DNA of 64,000 nucleotides from JAJFKX01 sp965230265 (GCA_965230265.1 OZ245999.1:1736001-1800000), one strand, 5' to 3'. Counted from the first letter of the stretch, positions 1 through 9,712 are shown. The notes: generated from the sequence alone by a model not told the origin. Translations and numbers: made by a program.

Positions 1-2728
1 AACCGGGTACCAGCCAGGATATTTGATTGGCATCCACAATATTCAAATGGACCAGTGGGACCTGGACGGTGACTCCGTCATAAGCGTCACTCGGATCAAA
101 ATGATAATTCAGATCAAACACCTGCCCTTGACATACCCATTCATCAGGAAATGCGGCTTGCTGATCCAGCAGTGATTGATCACGCAGCAGTACCGTTTCT
201 GGATACCGTAATTGATCGGTGTTTTTTAAACCGGCATGCCATTTAATTAAAGCCTTTACCGAATGAACCGACACTGGAATCTGCTCAATAAGGAACTGGA
301 TTCTTGCCTGCACACGCTCCAGCACATCATGCCGCCGTCGCTTGTGCTCAACATGCTGCAGGCTTTCCACCCGCTGCTGATTGTCTCTGATAAATGGCGG
401 CATTTTTTTGGCTGGAATATTGATCTCGCCATTCACCAAAGCATGTTCAATAAACAATCGGTGGGCTGTTTCCGGATCGTGTGGTGCATAGTGAACTTTA
501 CGACGTTCAATAATCGGCAGGCCATACAATGTCGACTGCATATACCCCATCACCTGGCCGCTATGGGCATCCCAGAACGGGTCAAAATAACGGTGCTTTA
601 AAATATGCGCCGCCTGCTGCTCTAACCATTCGGGCTTGATGGCTGCACACACCCGGGCAAATACCCGGCTGGTTTCGACCAACTCTGCAGCCATCATCCA
701 GCGCGGCCCGGCTTTATGCAAAGCAGAACCAGGAAAGATATGAAAGCGTCTGGCGCGCGCCCCAAGATAGCTCTTCGGACCTGATTTTTTACCTTTCCCC
801 GAATGCGCATCCTCGTCATCACGCAAACCCACCATACTCAACATGCCACTCAATAGCGCCTGATGAATACCAGCCTGCTGTTTGGCATCCCATTCCTGTC
901 TGGCTGTTGCCTTCCAGCCCAGTTCGCGGGCGTGATGTTGCAACTGCCGATGTAAATCCATCCATTCGCGCATGCGCACCCAGGATAAAAAGTGTTTTTC
1001 ACACCAGCGCCGTAATGCAGCGCTGCCGTTTTGTTTTTTTTGCTGATGATAGGACACCCACAACTTGAGATAACTCATAAAGTCTGATTGCGGGTGCGCA
1101 AACTCCGCCTGTGCCTGATCGGCTGCCTGGGCATGATCGATGGGGCGTTCGCGGGGGTCTTGAATACTTAACGCTGCGGTTAGTATCAGCATTTCTGAAA
1201 GGCAACCCAGGCGTTCACCCTCTACCAGCATCCGTGCCATGCGCACATCAATCGGCAGACGAGCCAACTGCCGACCAACAGCCGTTAAACGTTCTGGACC
1301 CTCTCCACTCGGCTCAACCGCCTGCAGCTCACGCAACAGCTGCAAAGCATCACTGATCATCACCTGCGCAGGCGGCTCGATAAACGGAAAGTGGTTAATT
1401 TCGCCCAAGCGCATATCCAGCATCCGAAGAATAACGGTAGCCAGCGAGGTTCGCAGAATTTCCGGTTCGGTAAACTCGGGACGCGAATTGAAATCGTCTT
1501 CACTGTATAAGCGAATCGCCACCCCCGGACCAAGTCGCCCACAACGGCCACTGCGCTGGTTGGCGCTGGCTTGAGACACCGGTTCGATGGGCAAACGCTG
1601 CACCCGGCTGCGGTGCGAATAACGACCAATACGGGCCAGCCCTGGATCAATCACAAACTTAATACGCGGTACAGTCAGGGATGTTTCAGCCACATTGGTC
1701 GCCAAAACAATCCGCCGCTGATTACCCGGTTTGAACACCTGCATCTGGGCCTTGGCACTTAACCGGGCATACAATGGCAGTACTTCGGTGGATTTTAAAT
1801 TTCGCCGCCGTAAAAAATTGGCGGTGTCGCGAATGTCGCGCTCACCCGGTAAAAACACCAGCATATCGCCATGTTTATCTACTCGGGTCAGCTCATCTAC
1901 AGCTTCAGCAATTGCCAGTGACATCCCCCGGTCACCGCGCTCTTCAGCAATGGGCCGATAGCGAATATCAACAGGATAGGTACGACCTTCAACATTGATG
2001 ATAGGCGCATCATGGAAGTACTCGGAAAACCGTTCAGTATCAATGGTCGCTGAAGTGACAATCACTCGCAGATCCGGACGCTTGGGTAGAATCCGATGCA
2101 GCAGCCCCAGCAGAAAATCAATATTCAGACTGCGTTCGTGCGCTTCGTCGATAATAATGGTGTCGTAATGATCGAAATAACGGTCACGTTGCGTTTCAGC
2201 CAGCAAAATACCATCGGTCATAAACTTGATCAGCGTCTGATCTGCTGTCTGATCAGTAAACCGCACCTGAAACCCAACCAGGCCACCCAACTCAACCGAC
2301 AACTCCTCCGCCACACGCATCGCAACACTGCGCGCAGCAATCCGTCGAGGCTGGGTGCAACCAATCAACCCTCGTGTACCTCGGCCAGCAGCCAGACATA
2401 ACTTGGGAAGTTGAGTGGACTTCCCGGAACCGGTCGCACCTGCCACAATCACGACCTGATTTTTCTGAATCGCCTCAACAATTTCCTCTGCCCTTGCAGC
2501 GATGGGCAACTGCTCATCACAGCTGATCTGAGGAATATTGGCCTGACGGGTTTTGACTTGTTGCGCCGACTGCTTTAGCCGCTGCTCAATTGCCTGCCCA
2601 ACATTCGCCAGCTTACCCTGCCCCCGCCGCGCCCTGGCCTGCATCCGCAACGCCCACGACCAATCTTTTTGCAACACATCGGTGGCGGCAAAGCTAATGT
2701 TCACAGGTTTTTGGCGATGCTTAGACAT
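1..2728 (-). CDS. hrpA: ATP-dependent RNA helicase HrpA, C-terminus cut off by window edge
   Basis: DEAH-box RNA helicase of the HrpA family, which in related bacteria acts on stalled ribosomes and mRNA. I translated it directly because it runs off the left edge without a stop; about 909 codons are present out of roughly 1300 usual for the family. The ATG at 2728 gives MSKHRQKPVN. Walker A GATGSGKS lies at residues 97-104, the DEAH box at 194-197, then the SAT motif, and ATNVAETS with QRSGRCGR further on (helicase motifs V and VI). The OB-fold and HrpA-specific C-terminal part follow and are incomplete. Identity is secure; the missing C-terminal third cannot be assessed. The gene stands alone, separated from the next minus-strand gene by a repeat-bearing gap. 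Confidence 0.93.
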   Translation of the reverse strand, partial: MSKHRQKPVNISFAATDVLQKDWSWALRMQARARRGQGKLANVGQAIEQRLKQSAQQVKTRQANIPQISCDEQLPIAARAEEIVEAIQKNQVVIVAGATGSGKSTQLPKLCLAAGRGTRGLIGCTQPRRIAARSVAMRVAEELSVELGGLVGFQVRFTDQTADQTLIKFMTDGILLAETQRDRYFDHYDTIIIDEAHERSLNIDFLLGLLHRILPKRPDLRVIVTSATIDTERFSEYFHDAPIINVEGRTYPVDIRYRPIAEERGDRGMSLAIAEAVDELTRVDKHGDMLVFLPGERDIRDTANFLRRRNLKSTEVLPLYARLSAKAQMQVFKPGNQRRIVLATNVAETSLTVPRIKFVIDPGLARIGRYSHRSRVQRLPIEPVSQASANQRSGRCGRLGPGVAIRLYSEDDFNSRPEFTEPEILRTSLATVILRMLDMRLGEINHFPFIEPPAQVMISDALQLLRELQAVEPSGEGPERLTAVGRQLARLPIDVRMARMLVEGERLGCLSEMLILTAALSIQDPRERPIDHAQAADQAQAEFAHPQSDFMSYLKLWVSYHQQKKQNGSAALRRWCEKHFLSWVRMREWMDLHRQLQHHARELGWKATARQEWDAKQQAGIHQALLSGMLSMVGLRDDEDAHSGKGKKSGPKSYLGARARRFHIFPGSALHKAGPRWMMAAELVETSRVFARVCAAIKPEWLEQQAAHILKHRYFDPFWDAHSGQVMGYMQSTLYGLPIIERRKVHYAPHDPETAHRLFIEHALVNGEINIPAKKMPPFIRDNQQRVESLQHVEHKRRRHDVLERVQARIQFLIEQIPVSVHSVKALIKWHAGLKNTDQLRYPETVLLRDQSLLDQQAAFPDEWVCQGQVFDLNYHFDPSDAYDGVTVQVPLVHLNIVDANQISWLVPG

Positions 2729-2784
2729 GGCGCGGGATTGTCTCAAAATGCACGCGAATTTACATCAACAACATATTTCCAGAA

Positions 2785-2899
2785 TGTAGGTTGGTTTAGG
2801 CGAAGCCGTAAACCGACAGCGAAAATACCATGATAAGACAAACGTTTAATCGAAAGATGATGGTCGGCTTACAAGCCTGCGACTCTAAGCCGAGCTACA
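2785..2899. repeat. Palindromic intergenic repeat, two hairpins flanked by TGTAG/CTACA
   Basis: Between hrpA and the cysteine synthase gene lies an element bounded by TGTAG (2785) and CTACA (2895-2899). It holds one hairpin at 2793-2814 (GGTTTAGGC, loop GAA, then GCC and GTAAACC) and a second at 2864-2893 (TCGGCTTA pairing with TAAGCCGA). This design resembles dispersed intergenic repeats of many gammaproteobacteria that begin TGTAGGTTGG. No second copy was found in the window, so its dispersed nature is inferred. Confidence 0.6.
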
Positions 2900-2955
2900 A
2901 GGTTATTACAAAATCCAGAGATTTCTAAACAACTCTAAAACAACCCTTTCATTAT

Positions 2956-3897
2956 TCAACCAACTTCATCGGTGCCCTCATTCAAATCCGCCCACAAAGG
3001 CGTACTTAAATACCGCTCACCGGTATCCGGCAACATCACCAGTACATGACTGCCTTGCGGAATACTTTCTGACAATTTAACAGCCGCAGCAAAAGTGCCG
3101 CCCGCAGAAATCCCACAGAAAATACCTTCTTGGCTGGCCAGTTGTTGCGACCAGTGAATGGCGTCTTCATCGGTGACCGGAATATTTTGATCATAGACAT
3201 CTCTATCCAAAACACCGGGGATAAAGTCTGGTGTCCAGCCCTGAATTTTATGAGGCTGCCAGTCTTTGCCTTCCAGCAAAGCAGCACCCGCCGGTTCGGT
3301 AACAATCACCTTGATATCAGGACGTGCCAGTTTTAATACCTGACCTGCGCCTGTCATGGTACCGCCGGTGCCATAACCCGTCACAAAGTAATCCAGTGGT
3401 CTGCCAGCAAAATCCTGCAGGATTTCCGGCCCAGTGGTCTGACGGTGATAAGCCGGGTTGGCAGGGTTTTCAAACTGACTGGCCCAAAACCAGCCGTTCT
3501 TCTCGGCCAGCTCTTTGGCTTTGCGTACCATGCCGCTGCCTTTTTCCTCTTTGGGTGTCAGCACCACCTTGGCACCCAGAGCCCGCATTAACTTGCGACG
3601 CTCAATAGAAAAAGACTCCGCCATGGTTGCCACAAACGGATAACCCCGTGCTGCACATACCATCGCCAAAGCAATGCCGGTATTACCAGAGGTTGCCTCC
3701 ACCACTGTCTGACCAGGCTGCAGTGCACCGGTTTTTTCTGCCTCGTTGATGATCGCCCAGGCCAGGCGATCCTTGACCGAAGCCATGGGATTAAACGATT
3801 CCACCTTGACATAAAAATGCATGCCTGCTGGTGCAATACGATTGATTTTAACAATGGGTGTGCCGCCGATGGTGCTGATGATGCTGTCGTGAATCAT
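2956..3897 (-). CDS. Cysteine synthase (O-acetylserine sulfhydrylase), CysK type
   Basis: PLP enzyme that makes cysteine from O-acetylserine and sulfide in the cytoplasm. The 313-residue protein has the normal family length. SVKDR near residue 40 carries the PLP lysine, SGNTG binds substrate, and GTGGTMTG holds the PLP phosphate. The stretches MSIERRKL-like (here FSIERRKLM), PHKIQG and TGERYLST match CysK better than E. coli CysM, which lacks the PHKIQG segment. SVKDR is shared with CysM, so the isozyme name is not certain. The ATG at 3897 has no clear Shine-Dalgarno sequence. It seems to be a single-gene unit downstream of the EamA gene on the same strand, with about 145 bases between them. 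Confidence 0.88.
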   Translation of the reverse strand: MIHDSIISTIGGTPIVKINRIAPAGMHFYVKVESFNPMASVKDRLAWAIINEAEKTGALQPGQTVVEATSGNTGIALAMVCAARGYPFVATMAESFSIERRKLMRALGAKVVLTPKEEKGSGMVRKAKELAEKNGWFWASQFENPANPAYHRQTTGPEILQDFAGRPLDYFVTGYGTGGTMTGAGQVLKLARPDIKVIVTEPAGAALLEGKDWQPHKIQGWTPDFIPGVLDRDVYDQNIPVTDEDAIHWSQQLASQEGIFCGISAGGTFAAAVKLSESIPQGSHVLVMLPDTGERYLSTPLWADLNEGTDEVG

Positions 3898-4043
3898 GTA
3901 AAAGCCAGATAGTGTTGTTGTTGATCGGCCAAGATTAGCGTGGCTGGATAGTAATTGCCATTACCTTTCGGCATAGGGTGATAAGCATTGTTATTGGCAG
4001 CCAACTTTGGCCCACCAATTCAATCTATCCCTGGCCAGGGTAC

Positions 4044-4961
4044 CTACGCTGCTGGTTTTCGATTACGTCTAAACCCTCGCAAGCTGCCAAAATAAATCCC
4101 TGCTAACGCCAGCAATAAACCGAACCATTGCCATGCCCCTAATTTCAGATCAAAGAACAGCATGTCCCAGGTCACCGACAATGTTGGCTGCAACAGCAAT
4201 AACAACCCAGCCAAACCAGCCGCAATTCCCGGTAACCCTTGAGTGATCATTAACCAGCCAAGCACCTGACACAGCAAACCATAACCGATCAATATCCACA
4301 AATTGCGTGCGTCAGGGATCACAAAGCTGTGCCCCTCCAGCAGGTTCAGAATCGCCATCAATACCGTCGTGCAAATGGATACCTGAAACAATCGCAACAC
4401 GCCACTCAGTTTCTTATCTCCCGACTGTGAATGCCGTAAACTCAGCATATAGCCGGTATAGGCCAAGGCTGTCAGCAAGCCAAATACCACACCCCAACGT
4501 TGCTGAACATCCAAACCAGGCCAGTGCTGAACAATCAATAACCATAATCCGGTTAATGCCAGCAACAAGCCTGTCATAAACCGCCAGCCCGGTCGTTCAC
4601 CAAACAGTATTAGACCAGCCAGCGTCATCACAAAAACCTGAAAATTGGCCAACAAGGTCGCCAGCCCGGGGCCAATCCATTGAATACTGCGATGCCACAG
4701 CCATAAATCCAGAGCAAAAAAACCGGCGATCAATAGCGAAGCCAGCCAGCCATTGCTGATATTTTCACTAAAATTACGCCGCCAGCCAGGGGTAACCAGT
4801 AATAAAACCCATAAACCAGCAGCACCAAACGCCATCCGGTAAAAAGCGGACGTGGATGCAGATACTTCAGCCAGCCCGACAAAAGGTGCAGAAAAACTGA
4901 TCAACACCGCACCCAGCGTAACCTGACCAATGGCTGTTCGCTTGTTCATCGTTGAGTTCAT
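4044..4961 (-). CDS. EamA/DMT-family membrane transporter
   Basis: Inner-membrane protein of about 305 residues with roughly ten hydrophobic helices, the two-fold EamA layout of drug/metabolite transporters. The first repeat begins TAIGQVTLGAVLISFSAP and the second starts near the middle with GVVFGLLTALAYTGY. Substrate unknown; family members export metabolites or amino acids. I chose the ATG at 4961 because it overlaps the stop of the upstream ubiI-like gene as ATGA, which suggests translational coupling. An earlier ATG at 4970 and a later one at 4949 are also possible. It is the last gene of the ygfB-pepP-ubiH-ubiI unit. The C-terminus is rich in Arg/Lys (FRRNRKP). Confidence 0.82.
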   Translation of the reverse strand: MNSTMNKRTAIGQVTLGAVLISFSAPFVGLAEVSASTSAFYRMAFGAAGLWVLLLVTPGWRRNFSENISNGWLASLLIAGFFALDLWLWHRSIQWIGPGLATLLANFQVFVMTLAGLILFGERPGWRFMTGLLLALTGLWLLIVQHWPGLDVQQRWGVVFGLLTALAYTGYMLSLRHSQSGDKKLSGVLRLFQVSICTTVLMAILNLLEGHSFVIPDARNLWILIGYGLLCQVLGWLMITQGLPGIAAGLAGLLLLLQPTLSVTWDMLFFDLKLGAWQWFGLLLALAGIYFGSLRGFRRNRKPAA

Positions 4962-6148
4962 TGACGACAAATATCGGGGGCGTTGGCTTGCAAACCACAG
5001 GCGTGTTGCATAAAGCGATCTTTAACCGGCCACAACGATTGCACCACGGACAAACCCAGTCCAGCGATCTTCGGTTGTTTACCGAACAAACGCTCAATGC
5101 CGTCAACACCGCGGGTCATCAAGGTATTTTCGCTGATTCGCCAACGCTCGAAGCCGGCCAGTGCCGTATCCACTGCATCGGCATTCTGTAGATCAACACT
5201 GAACAATGATTGTGCCAGTGCCGCGGCATCCTGAAACCCCATGTTCACCCCTTGCCCAGCCAATGGATGCACCTGATGTGCAGCATCACCCAGTAACACA
5301 ACTCGCCCCTGCCGCATCTGTTTGGCCAGCAGCAAATGCAGTGGAAAACTGACCACATCCGTCATTGCTTTTACCGACCCGAAACGCCCATTGCTGAGCA
5401 ACGTTAGTTCTGCACCCAAACGATCTGGGCTCCAATTCAGGGCAGCTTCTGCCTGATCTACAGGCAACGACCACACCATCGAGTTGCTACCACCATTGAG
5501 TGGTAAAAATGCCAGTGGACCACTGTCCAAAAAGCACTGCCAGGCGATACCGTCATTGGCAATCTCGGTGTTCAATTCAGTCACCAGTGCCCGCTGCTGG
5601 TAGTCGCGGGTGCTGGTCAACATACCCAGTTGCTCTCGAACAAACGAACGGGCGCCATCGGCTGCAACCAATAAACGCGCACGCAGGCAGCTACCGTCAC
5701 CAAGCTCGAGCTGTGTATATCGTTTACCAGATTTCAGACTTTTAATGTCCGCAGGTGCTAAAACCTCTACCTGCTGTTCCAGTTGCTTCCACAGACAGGA
5801 TTGAATCAAACGATTTTCAATAATCCAACCCAACTGCGCCAAGCCATGCTCGTGTGCCTGAAAGCGCATCAATCCCCCAGTGGCCGTGGTCACTTCCATG
5901 GTTTGGTAGGCACAGGCACGTGCAGATGCGATTGAATCCCACACTTTGCACGCAGCAAGAACCCCGGCGCTGCCTGGTGCAATCGCAAACACCCGCAGAT
6001 CGCGCGCCTGATCTGGCTGCCACGTTAGCGGCCGCTGGCGATCAATCAATGCCACCTGACGCCCCTGTTGCGAGAGCAAACAGGCTGCAGCCGCGCCCAC
6101 CAGGCCACCACCAATAATCACAACCTCAATATCGCGTTCAACCGACAT
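4958..6148 (-). CDS. ubiI: FAD-dependent ubiquinone-biosynthesis hydroxylase, UbiI/VisC type
   Basis: Flavin monooxygenase of the UbiH/UbiF/UbiI/VisC family, which hydroxylates the polyprenylated ring of ubiquinone precursors. The N-terminal Rossmann motif VVIIGGGLVGAAAA binds the ADP part of FAD. DGARSFVREQLG is the family DG motif, and GDAAHQVHPLAGQGVNMG near residue 280 is the second FAD motif. The ATG at 6148 gives MSVERDIEVV; a longer form from a GTG at 6160 would add four residues and overlap ubiH further. The gene overlaps the 3' end of ubiH by 11 bases. Its place directly after ubiH matches the E. coli and Pseudomonas visC/ubiI locus. Specific assignment to UbiI over UbiF rests on that position. 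Confidence 0.88.
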   Translation of the reverse strand: MSVERDIEVVIIGGGLVGAAAACLLSQQGRQVALIDRQRPLTWQPDQARDLRVFAIAPGSAGVLAACKVWDSIASARACAYQTMEVTTATGGLMRFQAHEHGLAQLGWIIENRLIQSCLWKQLEQQVEVLAPADIKSLKSGKRYTQLELGDGSCLRARLLVAADGARSFVREQLGMLTSTRDYQQRALVTELNTEIANDGIAWQCFLDSGPLAFLPLNGGSNSMVWSLPVDQAEAALNWSPDRLGAELTLLSNGRFGSVKAMTDVVSFPLHLLLAKQMRQGRVVLLGDAAHQVHPLAGQGVNMGFQDAAALAQSLFSVDLQNADAVDTALAGFERWRISENTLMTRGVDGIERLFGKQPKIAGLGLSVVQSLWPVKDRFMQHACGLQANAPDICRQ

Positions 6149-7364
6149 CAGTCTGCTCACTCAAAACGTTTTTAGACCGATAACCCATCGCATTTAACAC
6201 CAGGCGCCGCTGCAAACCCGGCACAAACTGGTGCGCCAATAATCCACCAGTGCGGAATAATCGGCCTGTGGCACTGGTATTGCTGTATAACCTGGCCAGC
6301 CCATCGGTATAACGAATGGTTTCATCCTGATCGCTTTGCCGCTGTTGCTGATAAGTATCCAATAATGCCTTTTCACCTGGGTCAGATACCCCTTTTAACT
6401 GTTGCGCCAATGCTATGGCATCGCGTAAACCCAGGTTAAAGCCTTGTGCTGAAACCGGATGAATGGTGTGTGATGCATTACCAATTAATACGCTGCGATG
6501 TGCGGTATTGGTTTGTGCCCGCACCAGTTTTAGTGGATAGCTGGCGCGTTTACCGACTCGCTGAAAAGTCCCCGACCGATAGCCAAAACGCTGCTGTAAG
6601 CCAGCCATAAAATCGACATCACTGACACCAAGCAGATCTTCTGCCTGTTCAGTCTGTACCGTCCACACCACACCGACACGTTGATTGGCCTGTGGCAGCA
6701 GCGCCAACGGACCCGTCTCAGTGAAACGTTCATAGGCCATACCATTGTGCGACTTGGAAGGTGTGGCATTGCAGATAATCGCGGTTTGCTGATAATCATG
6801 TTCAATGGCCGGCAGTGATAAGCACTCGCGCACTTTTGAAGCCGCACCATCGGCACCGATTAATACCCGCGCCGTGATGTGCTCAGAGCCACCCTCTGCA
6901 TTCATTAACGATAAAGTGACCCGCTCAGAGGTAGACTGCAGACCCTGCAAACGCATCGGCGCAATCCAGTGCAGCGATTGATGGTCTGATACCTGTTCCA
7001 GCAATGCCTGCCCCAGACGCCAAGCCTCGATCACCCGGCCAAACCAGCTTAAACCGTGATCAGCAGACTGTAACAATACCCGACCGAAATAACCACGGTC
7101 AGAAACATGAATGGTTTTGATGGGAATGCCGTGTTGCTCCAGCACATCAGCAATGCCCAGCTGACCCAATATCTGGCAGGATACCGGGTTCAGTACCAAG
7201 GTCCGATCATCATAACCGGGGTGATCCGGCGCCTGAGGTGTAAAAGCCTCGATGACCGCCACCGATAACCCACTGTCACTTAATGCCAAGGCCAGACTCG
7301 CTCCAACCAATCCACCACCAACAATGGCCACATCAACCTGCTCTGGTATCGGCATACTGCTCAT
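6138..7364 (-). CDS. ubiH: 2-octaprenyl-6-methoxyphenol hydroxylase UbiH
   Basis: Second FAD hydroxylase of aerobic ubiquinone synthesis, 408 residues. The N-terminal dinucleotide fold reads VAIVGGGLVGASLALAL, the DG motif is IGADGAASKVRE, and the C-terminal FAD motif is GNASHTIHPVSAQGFNLGLRD. The start ATG at 7364 overlaps the pepP stop (ATGA), and the 3' end overlaps the ubiI-like gene, so pepP, ubiH and ubiI are almost certainly co-transcribed and coupled. The gene order pepP-ubiH-ubiI is conserved across gammaproteobacteria. GNASH replaces the commoner GDAAH of the second FAD motif, which is typical of UbiH-like members. No sign of damage. Confidence 0.92.
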   Translation of the reverse strand: MSSMPIPEQVDVAIVGGGLVGASLALALSDSGLSVAVIEAFTPQAPDHPGYDDRTLVLNPVSCQILGQLGIADVLEQHGIPIKTIHVSDRGYFGRVLLQSADHGLSWFGRVIEAWRLGQALLEQVSDHQSLHWIAPMRLQGLQSTSERVTLSLMNAEGGSEHITARVLIGADGAASKVRECLSLPAIEHDYQQTAIICNATPSKSHNGMAYERFTETGPLALLPQANQRVGVVWTVQTEQAEDLLGVSDVDFMAGLQQRFGYRSGTFQRVGKRASYPLKLVRAQTNTAHRSVLIGNASHTIHPVSAQGFNLGLRDAIALAQQLKGVSDPGEKALLDTYQQQRQSDQDETIRYTDGLARLYSNTSATGRLFRTGGLLAHQFVPGLQRRLVLNAMGYRSKNVLSEQTDVG

Positions 7365-8704
7365 CCACCCTGTACCAATGCTTCAATCTCATCAATAGCC
7401 TTGGGTACTGATTCACTGAGTATTTCCGGTCCGGTTTTGGTCACCAGCACATCATCTTCAATGCGCACACCAATACCGCGCCAGCGTTCATCAACGCTCT
7501 CATCATCAGCGCTGATATAAATACCGGGTTCCACCGTCATGACCATGCCGGGCTCCAGCTGACGTGGCATTTGATCGACCTGATAATCACCCACATCGTG
7601 CACATCCAAACCCAGCCAATGCCCGGTTTTATGCATGAAAAAACGTTGATAACTGCGGGTTTCCATGGCCTGCTCCCGACTGCCGGATAACAAACCGATA
7701 TCCAGTAAACCATCAATAATCACCGTTAAGGCTGCATCATGCACATCATCCCAGTGATGACGTGTGGTTGCCTTGGAAATTGCACTCAATTGCGCCTCTA
7801 ACACTATGTTATAAATGGTTTTCTGCTCAGCGGAAAACTTTCCTCTGGCAGGAAAGGTACGAGTAATATCTGCCGCATAGTTTGCGTATTCACAGGCAGA
7901 GTCAATCAACACCAGATCGTTAGCGTGGATGGGCTGATTATTGGCCAGGTAATGCAATACACAGGCATTTGCACCGGCAGCCACAATCGGCTCATACGAT
8001 GCCTGACAACCTGAGCGGGTGTACTCATACAATAGCTCAGCCATCAGTTCACGCTCGTTGCTCAGTTTTTTTACTGCGCGCATCGCCCGAACATGCGCCG
8101 CCGCAGAAACCTCAGCGGCGCGGCGCATGGCTTGTCGTTCATAACGGGTTTTGATCACCCGCAATTCATGTAACAAGTGGGTCAATGACACCAGCTCCTC
8201 TGGCATCGCACCTGACTGATCAAGACTGCCACGCCGCTGATAACGAGTCCAGGCTATCACCCTTTGGTCAAATTCACTGTCCCGTCCCAATGGAAAGTGC
8301 ACTTGCTCACGGCCTTCCAATAACCCGGGCAAAATATCGTCTATATCAGTAATAGGAAACGCATCATCCATTGCATAATCCTGCATTGCGCCTTCCAGGC
8401 CGGCACGCGGGCCATCCCACTGCTCACGCAGTATGTCGCGCTCACGACAAAATAAGATACTGCGAGAAGGCGCATTGCCTGTCCCACCTGACGGTAGTAG
8501 CACTAACATCGCATCGGGTTCATTAAAACCGGTCAAATACCAAAAATCGCTGTCTTGGCGAAAGGGGTAATGCACATCGTTATTGCGAATTTTTTGTAAT
8601 GCGCCAGGAATAATTGCCGCAGCCTGTGGGCCAATCATCCCCATCAAGTCAGCACGACGACGGATACACTCTTTCAGCAAAGCCTTATCGATGGATTCTG
8701 TCAT
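7361..8704 (-). CDS. pepP: Xaa-Pro aminopeptidase PepP
   Basis: Metallo-aminopeptidase P of the M24 'pita-bread' family, which removes N-terminal residues preceding proline. From the ATG at 8704 the protein is about 447 residues, the usual length. The creatinase-like N-terminal domain includes RNNDVHYPFRQDSDFWYLTG. The catalytic domain has metal ligands in DSACEYANYAADITRTFP (two Asp), HKTGHWLGLDVHDVG (His), and two Glu in VEPGIY and GVRIEDDV. The reading frame is open further upstream to 8770, but that would overlap ygfB by about 60 bases, whereas the 8704 ATG begins 4 bases after the ygfB stop. Second gene of the ygfB-pepP-ubiH-ubiI operon. Confidence 0.93.
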   Translation of the reverse strand: MTESIDKALLKECIRRRADLMGMIGPQAAAIIPGALQKIRNNDVHYPFRQDSDFWYLTGFNEPDAMLVLLPSGGTGNAPSRSILFCRERDILREQWDGPRAGLEGAMQDYAMDDAFPITDIDDILPGLLEGREQVHFPLGRDSEFDQRVIAWTRYQRRGSLDQSGAMPEELVSLTHLLHELRVIKTRYERQAMRRAAEVSAAAHVRAMRAVKKLSNERELMAELLYEYTRSGCQASYEPIVAAGANACVLHYLANNQPIHANDLVLIDSACEYANYAADITRTFPARGKFSAEQKTIYNIVLEAQLSAISKATTRHHWDDVHDAALTVIIDGLLDIGLLSGSREQAMETRSYQRFFMHKTGHWLGLDVHDVGDYQVDQMPRQLEPGMVMTVEPGIYISADDESVDERWRGIGVRIEDDVLVTKTGPEILSESVPKAIDEIEALVQGG

Positions 8705-8708
8705 TGTT

Positions 8709-9353
8709 TCAATGCAACACTTTGGTTTGGTTGTCTTTATCAGAATGCTCAACGCTGCCTTGCATGGCATTTTGAATCAACTGCACCACGACACGAACAT
8801 ATTCAACAATTTCTGCATAAGCCTGCTCTTCAGCTTCGCTGCCACTGCCATCACTGCGCTCATTTTCCAAACTGGCTTTGGCTATTTGGCTGAGATCCCC
8901 AATCGCTTCGCGCAAGTCTTTATCTTGATCACTCAATGTGTCAGCAGCCGAACCAGTGTGAACTTCCGATGCCACCGCCGGTGCCCCGGATAACCAATCC
9001 TCATACACACCAATTCCACTGACAAAACCGCCACACCATGCCGCTAACGAACGAGTACGCAGTGCCAAACTGACTGAATCATCCGGCAGGTATAGCTGAT
9101 AGACCATGTTGTTATTGATTAACGCTGCGTGCTCCTCCTGCAATGCGGCATCCAGCATTATCAACTGTTCTGTTGGTACATCCAGCCAACGTGCCAGCTC
9201 ATTGGCAGCAGGGCTCGGTTCAACACCGTCTTCAGTGCTTATTGGCGGCTGTGGTTTAAGCGCATGGGCGCATAAAACACCGTGCAATTCACTGCTATCG
9301 GGGAATTGCTGATCGCCAGTTAGTTTTAGTAAATCCTGCAGTTTTTCGTGCAT
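8709..9353 (-). CDS. ygfB: YgfB/UPF0149 family protein
   Basis: Small acidic cytoplasmic protein of the UPF0149 (YgfB/YecA-like) family, 214 residues. The segment WCGGFVSGIG is the conserved family core, and the C-terminal half is rich in Asp, Glu and Gln. No enzyme activity is established for the family; in Pseudomonas, YgfB has been linked to control of AmpDh3 and beta-lactam resistance, which may not apply here. It heads the minus-strand operon with pepP, ubiH and ubiI and faces away from the TIGR02449/zapA unit, the same arrangement as in E. coli and Pseudomonas. The intergenic region 9354-9469 should hold promoters for both directions. Confidence 0.88.
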   Translation of the reverse strand: MHEKLQDLLKLTGDQQFPDSSELHGVLCAHALKPQPPISTEDGVEPSPAANELARWLDVPTEQLIMLDAALQEEHAALINNNMVYQLYLPDDSVSLALRTRSLAAWCGGFVSGIGVYEDWLSGAPAVASEVHTGSAADTLSDQDKDLREAIGDLSQIAKASLENERSDGSGSEAEEQAYAEIVEYVRVVVQLIQNAMQGSVEHSDKDNQTKVLH

Positions 9354-9469
9354 GTCCTTAATTTCTTACACAATGTTGCAACAATCCGGTTTTCCGAATC
9401 CGTTATCAGATGGTATTATCCTGCTTAATGCTAAGTAATAACAATCTGGGATAAACCAAGGAATTGCGT

Positions 9470-9691
9470 ATGAGTGCTACTACCACCGCAGCCAATACCG
9501 TAAAACAACTAGAAGATTTGATTACCCGGCTGCTGGAACGCAACGATAAACTGGAGCAGGAAAATACTTCATTACTGAACCGACAGGAGTCACTGGTATC
9601 AGAACGAGCCGGGCTGTTGGCCAAAAACGAACAGGCCAGGGTTCGGGTGGAAGCCATGATCAACCGGCTGAAATCACTGGAACAGGCCTGA
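9470..9691 (+). CDS. TIGR02449 family small coiled-coil protein
   Basis: A 73-residue, highly charged protein predicted to be almost entirely one alpha-helical coiled coil, with heptad-like Leu spacing in QLEDLITRLLERNDKLEQEN. It matches TIGR02449, a family found directly upstream of zapA in Pseudomonas and relatives. No function is firmly known; position and coiled-coil nature suggest a cell-division link (inference). I chose the ATG at 9470 (MSATTTAANT), preceded by an AAGGAATT Shine-Dalgarno-like stretch; the frame also opens six bases earlier. The zapA start follows 21 bases after the stop, so they probably share an mRNA. Confidence 0.85.
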   Translation: MSATTTAANTVKQLEDLITRLLERNDKLEQENTSLLNRQESLVSERAGLLAKNEQARVRVEAMINRLKSLEQA

Positions 9692-9712
9692 ATTTTTAAG
9701 AGAAGCTAATTA

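Noticed and set aside
1111..2401. Several plus-strand open frames of 60-110 codons opposite hrpA
   Set aside because: They are antisense shadows of a conserved gene whose motifs are intact in the minus frame.
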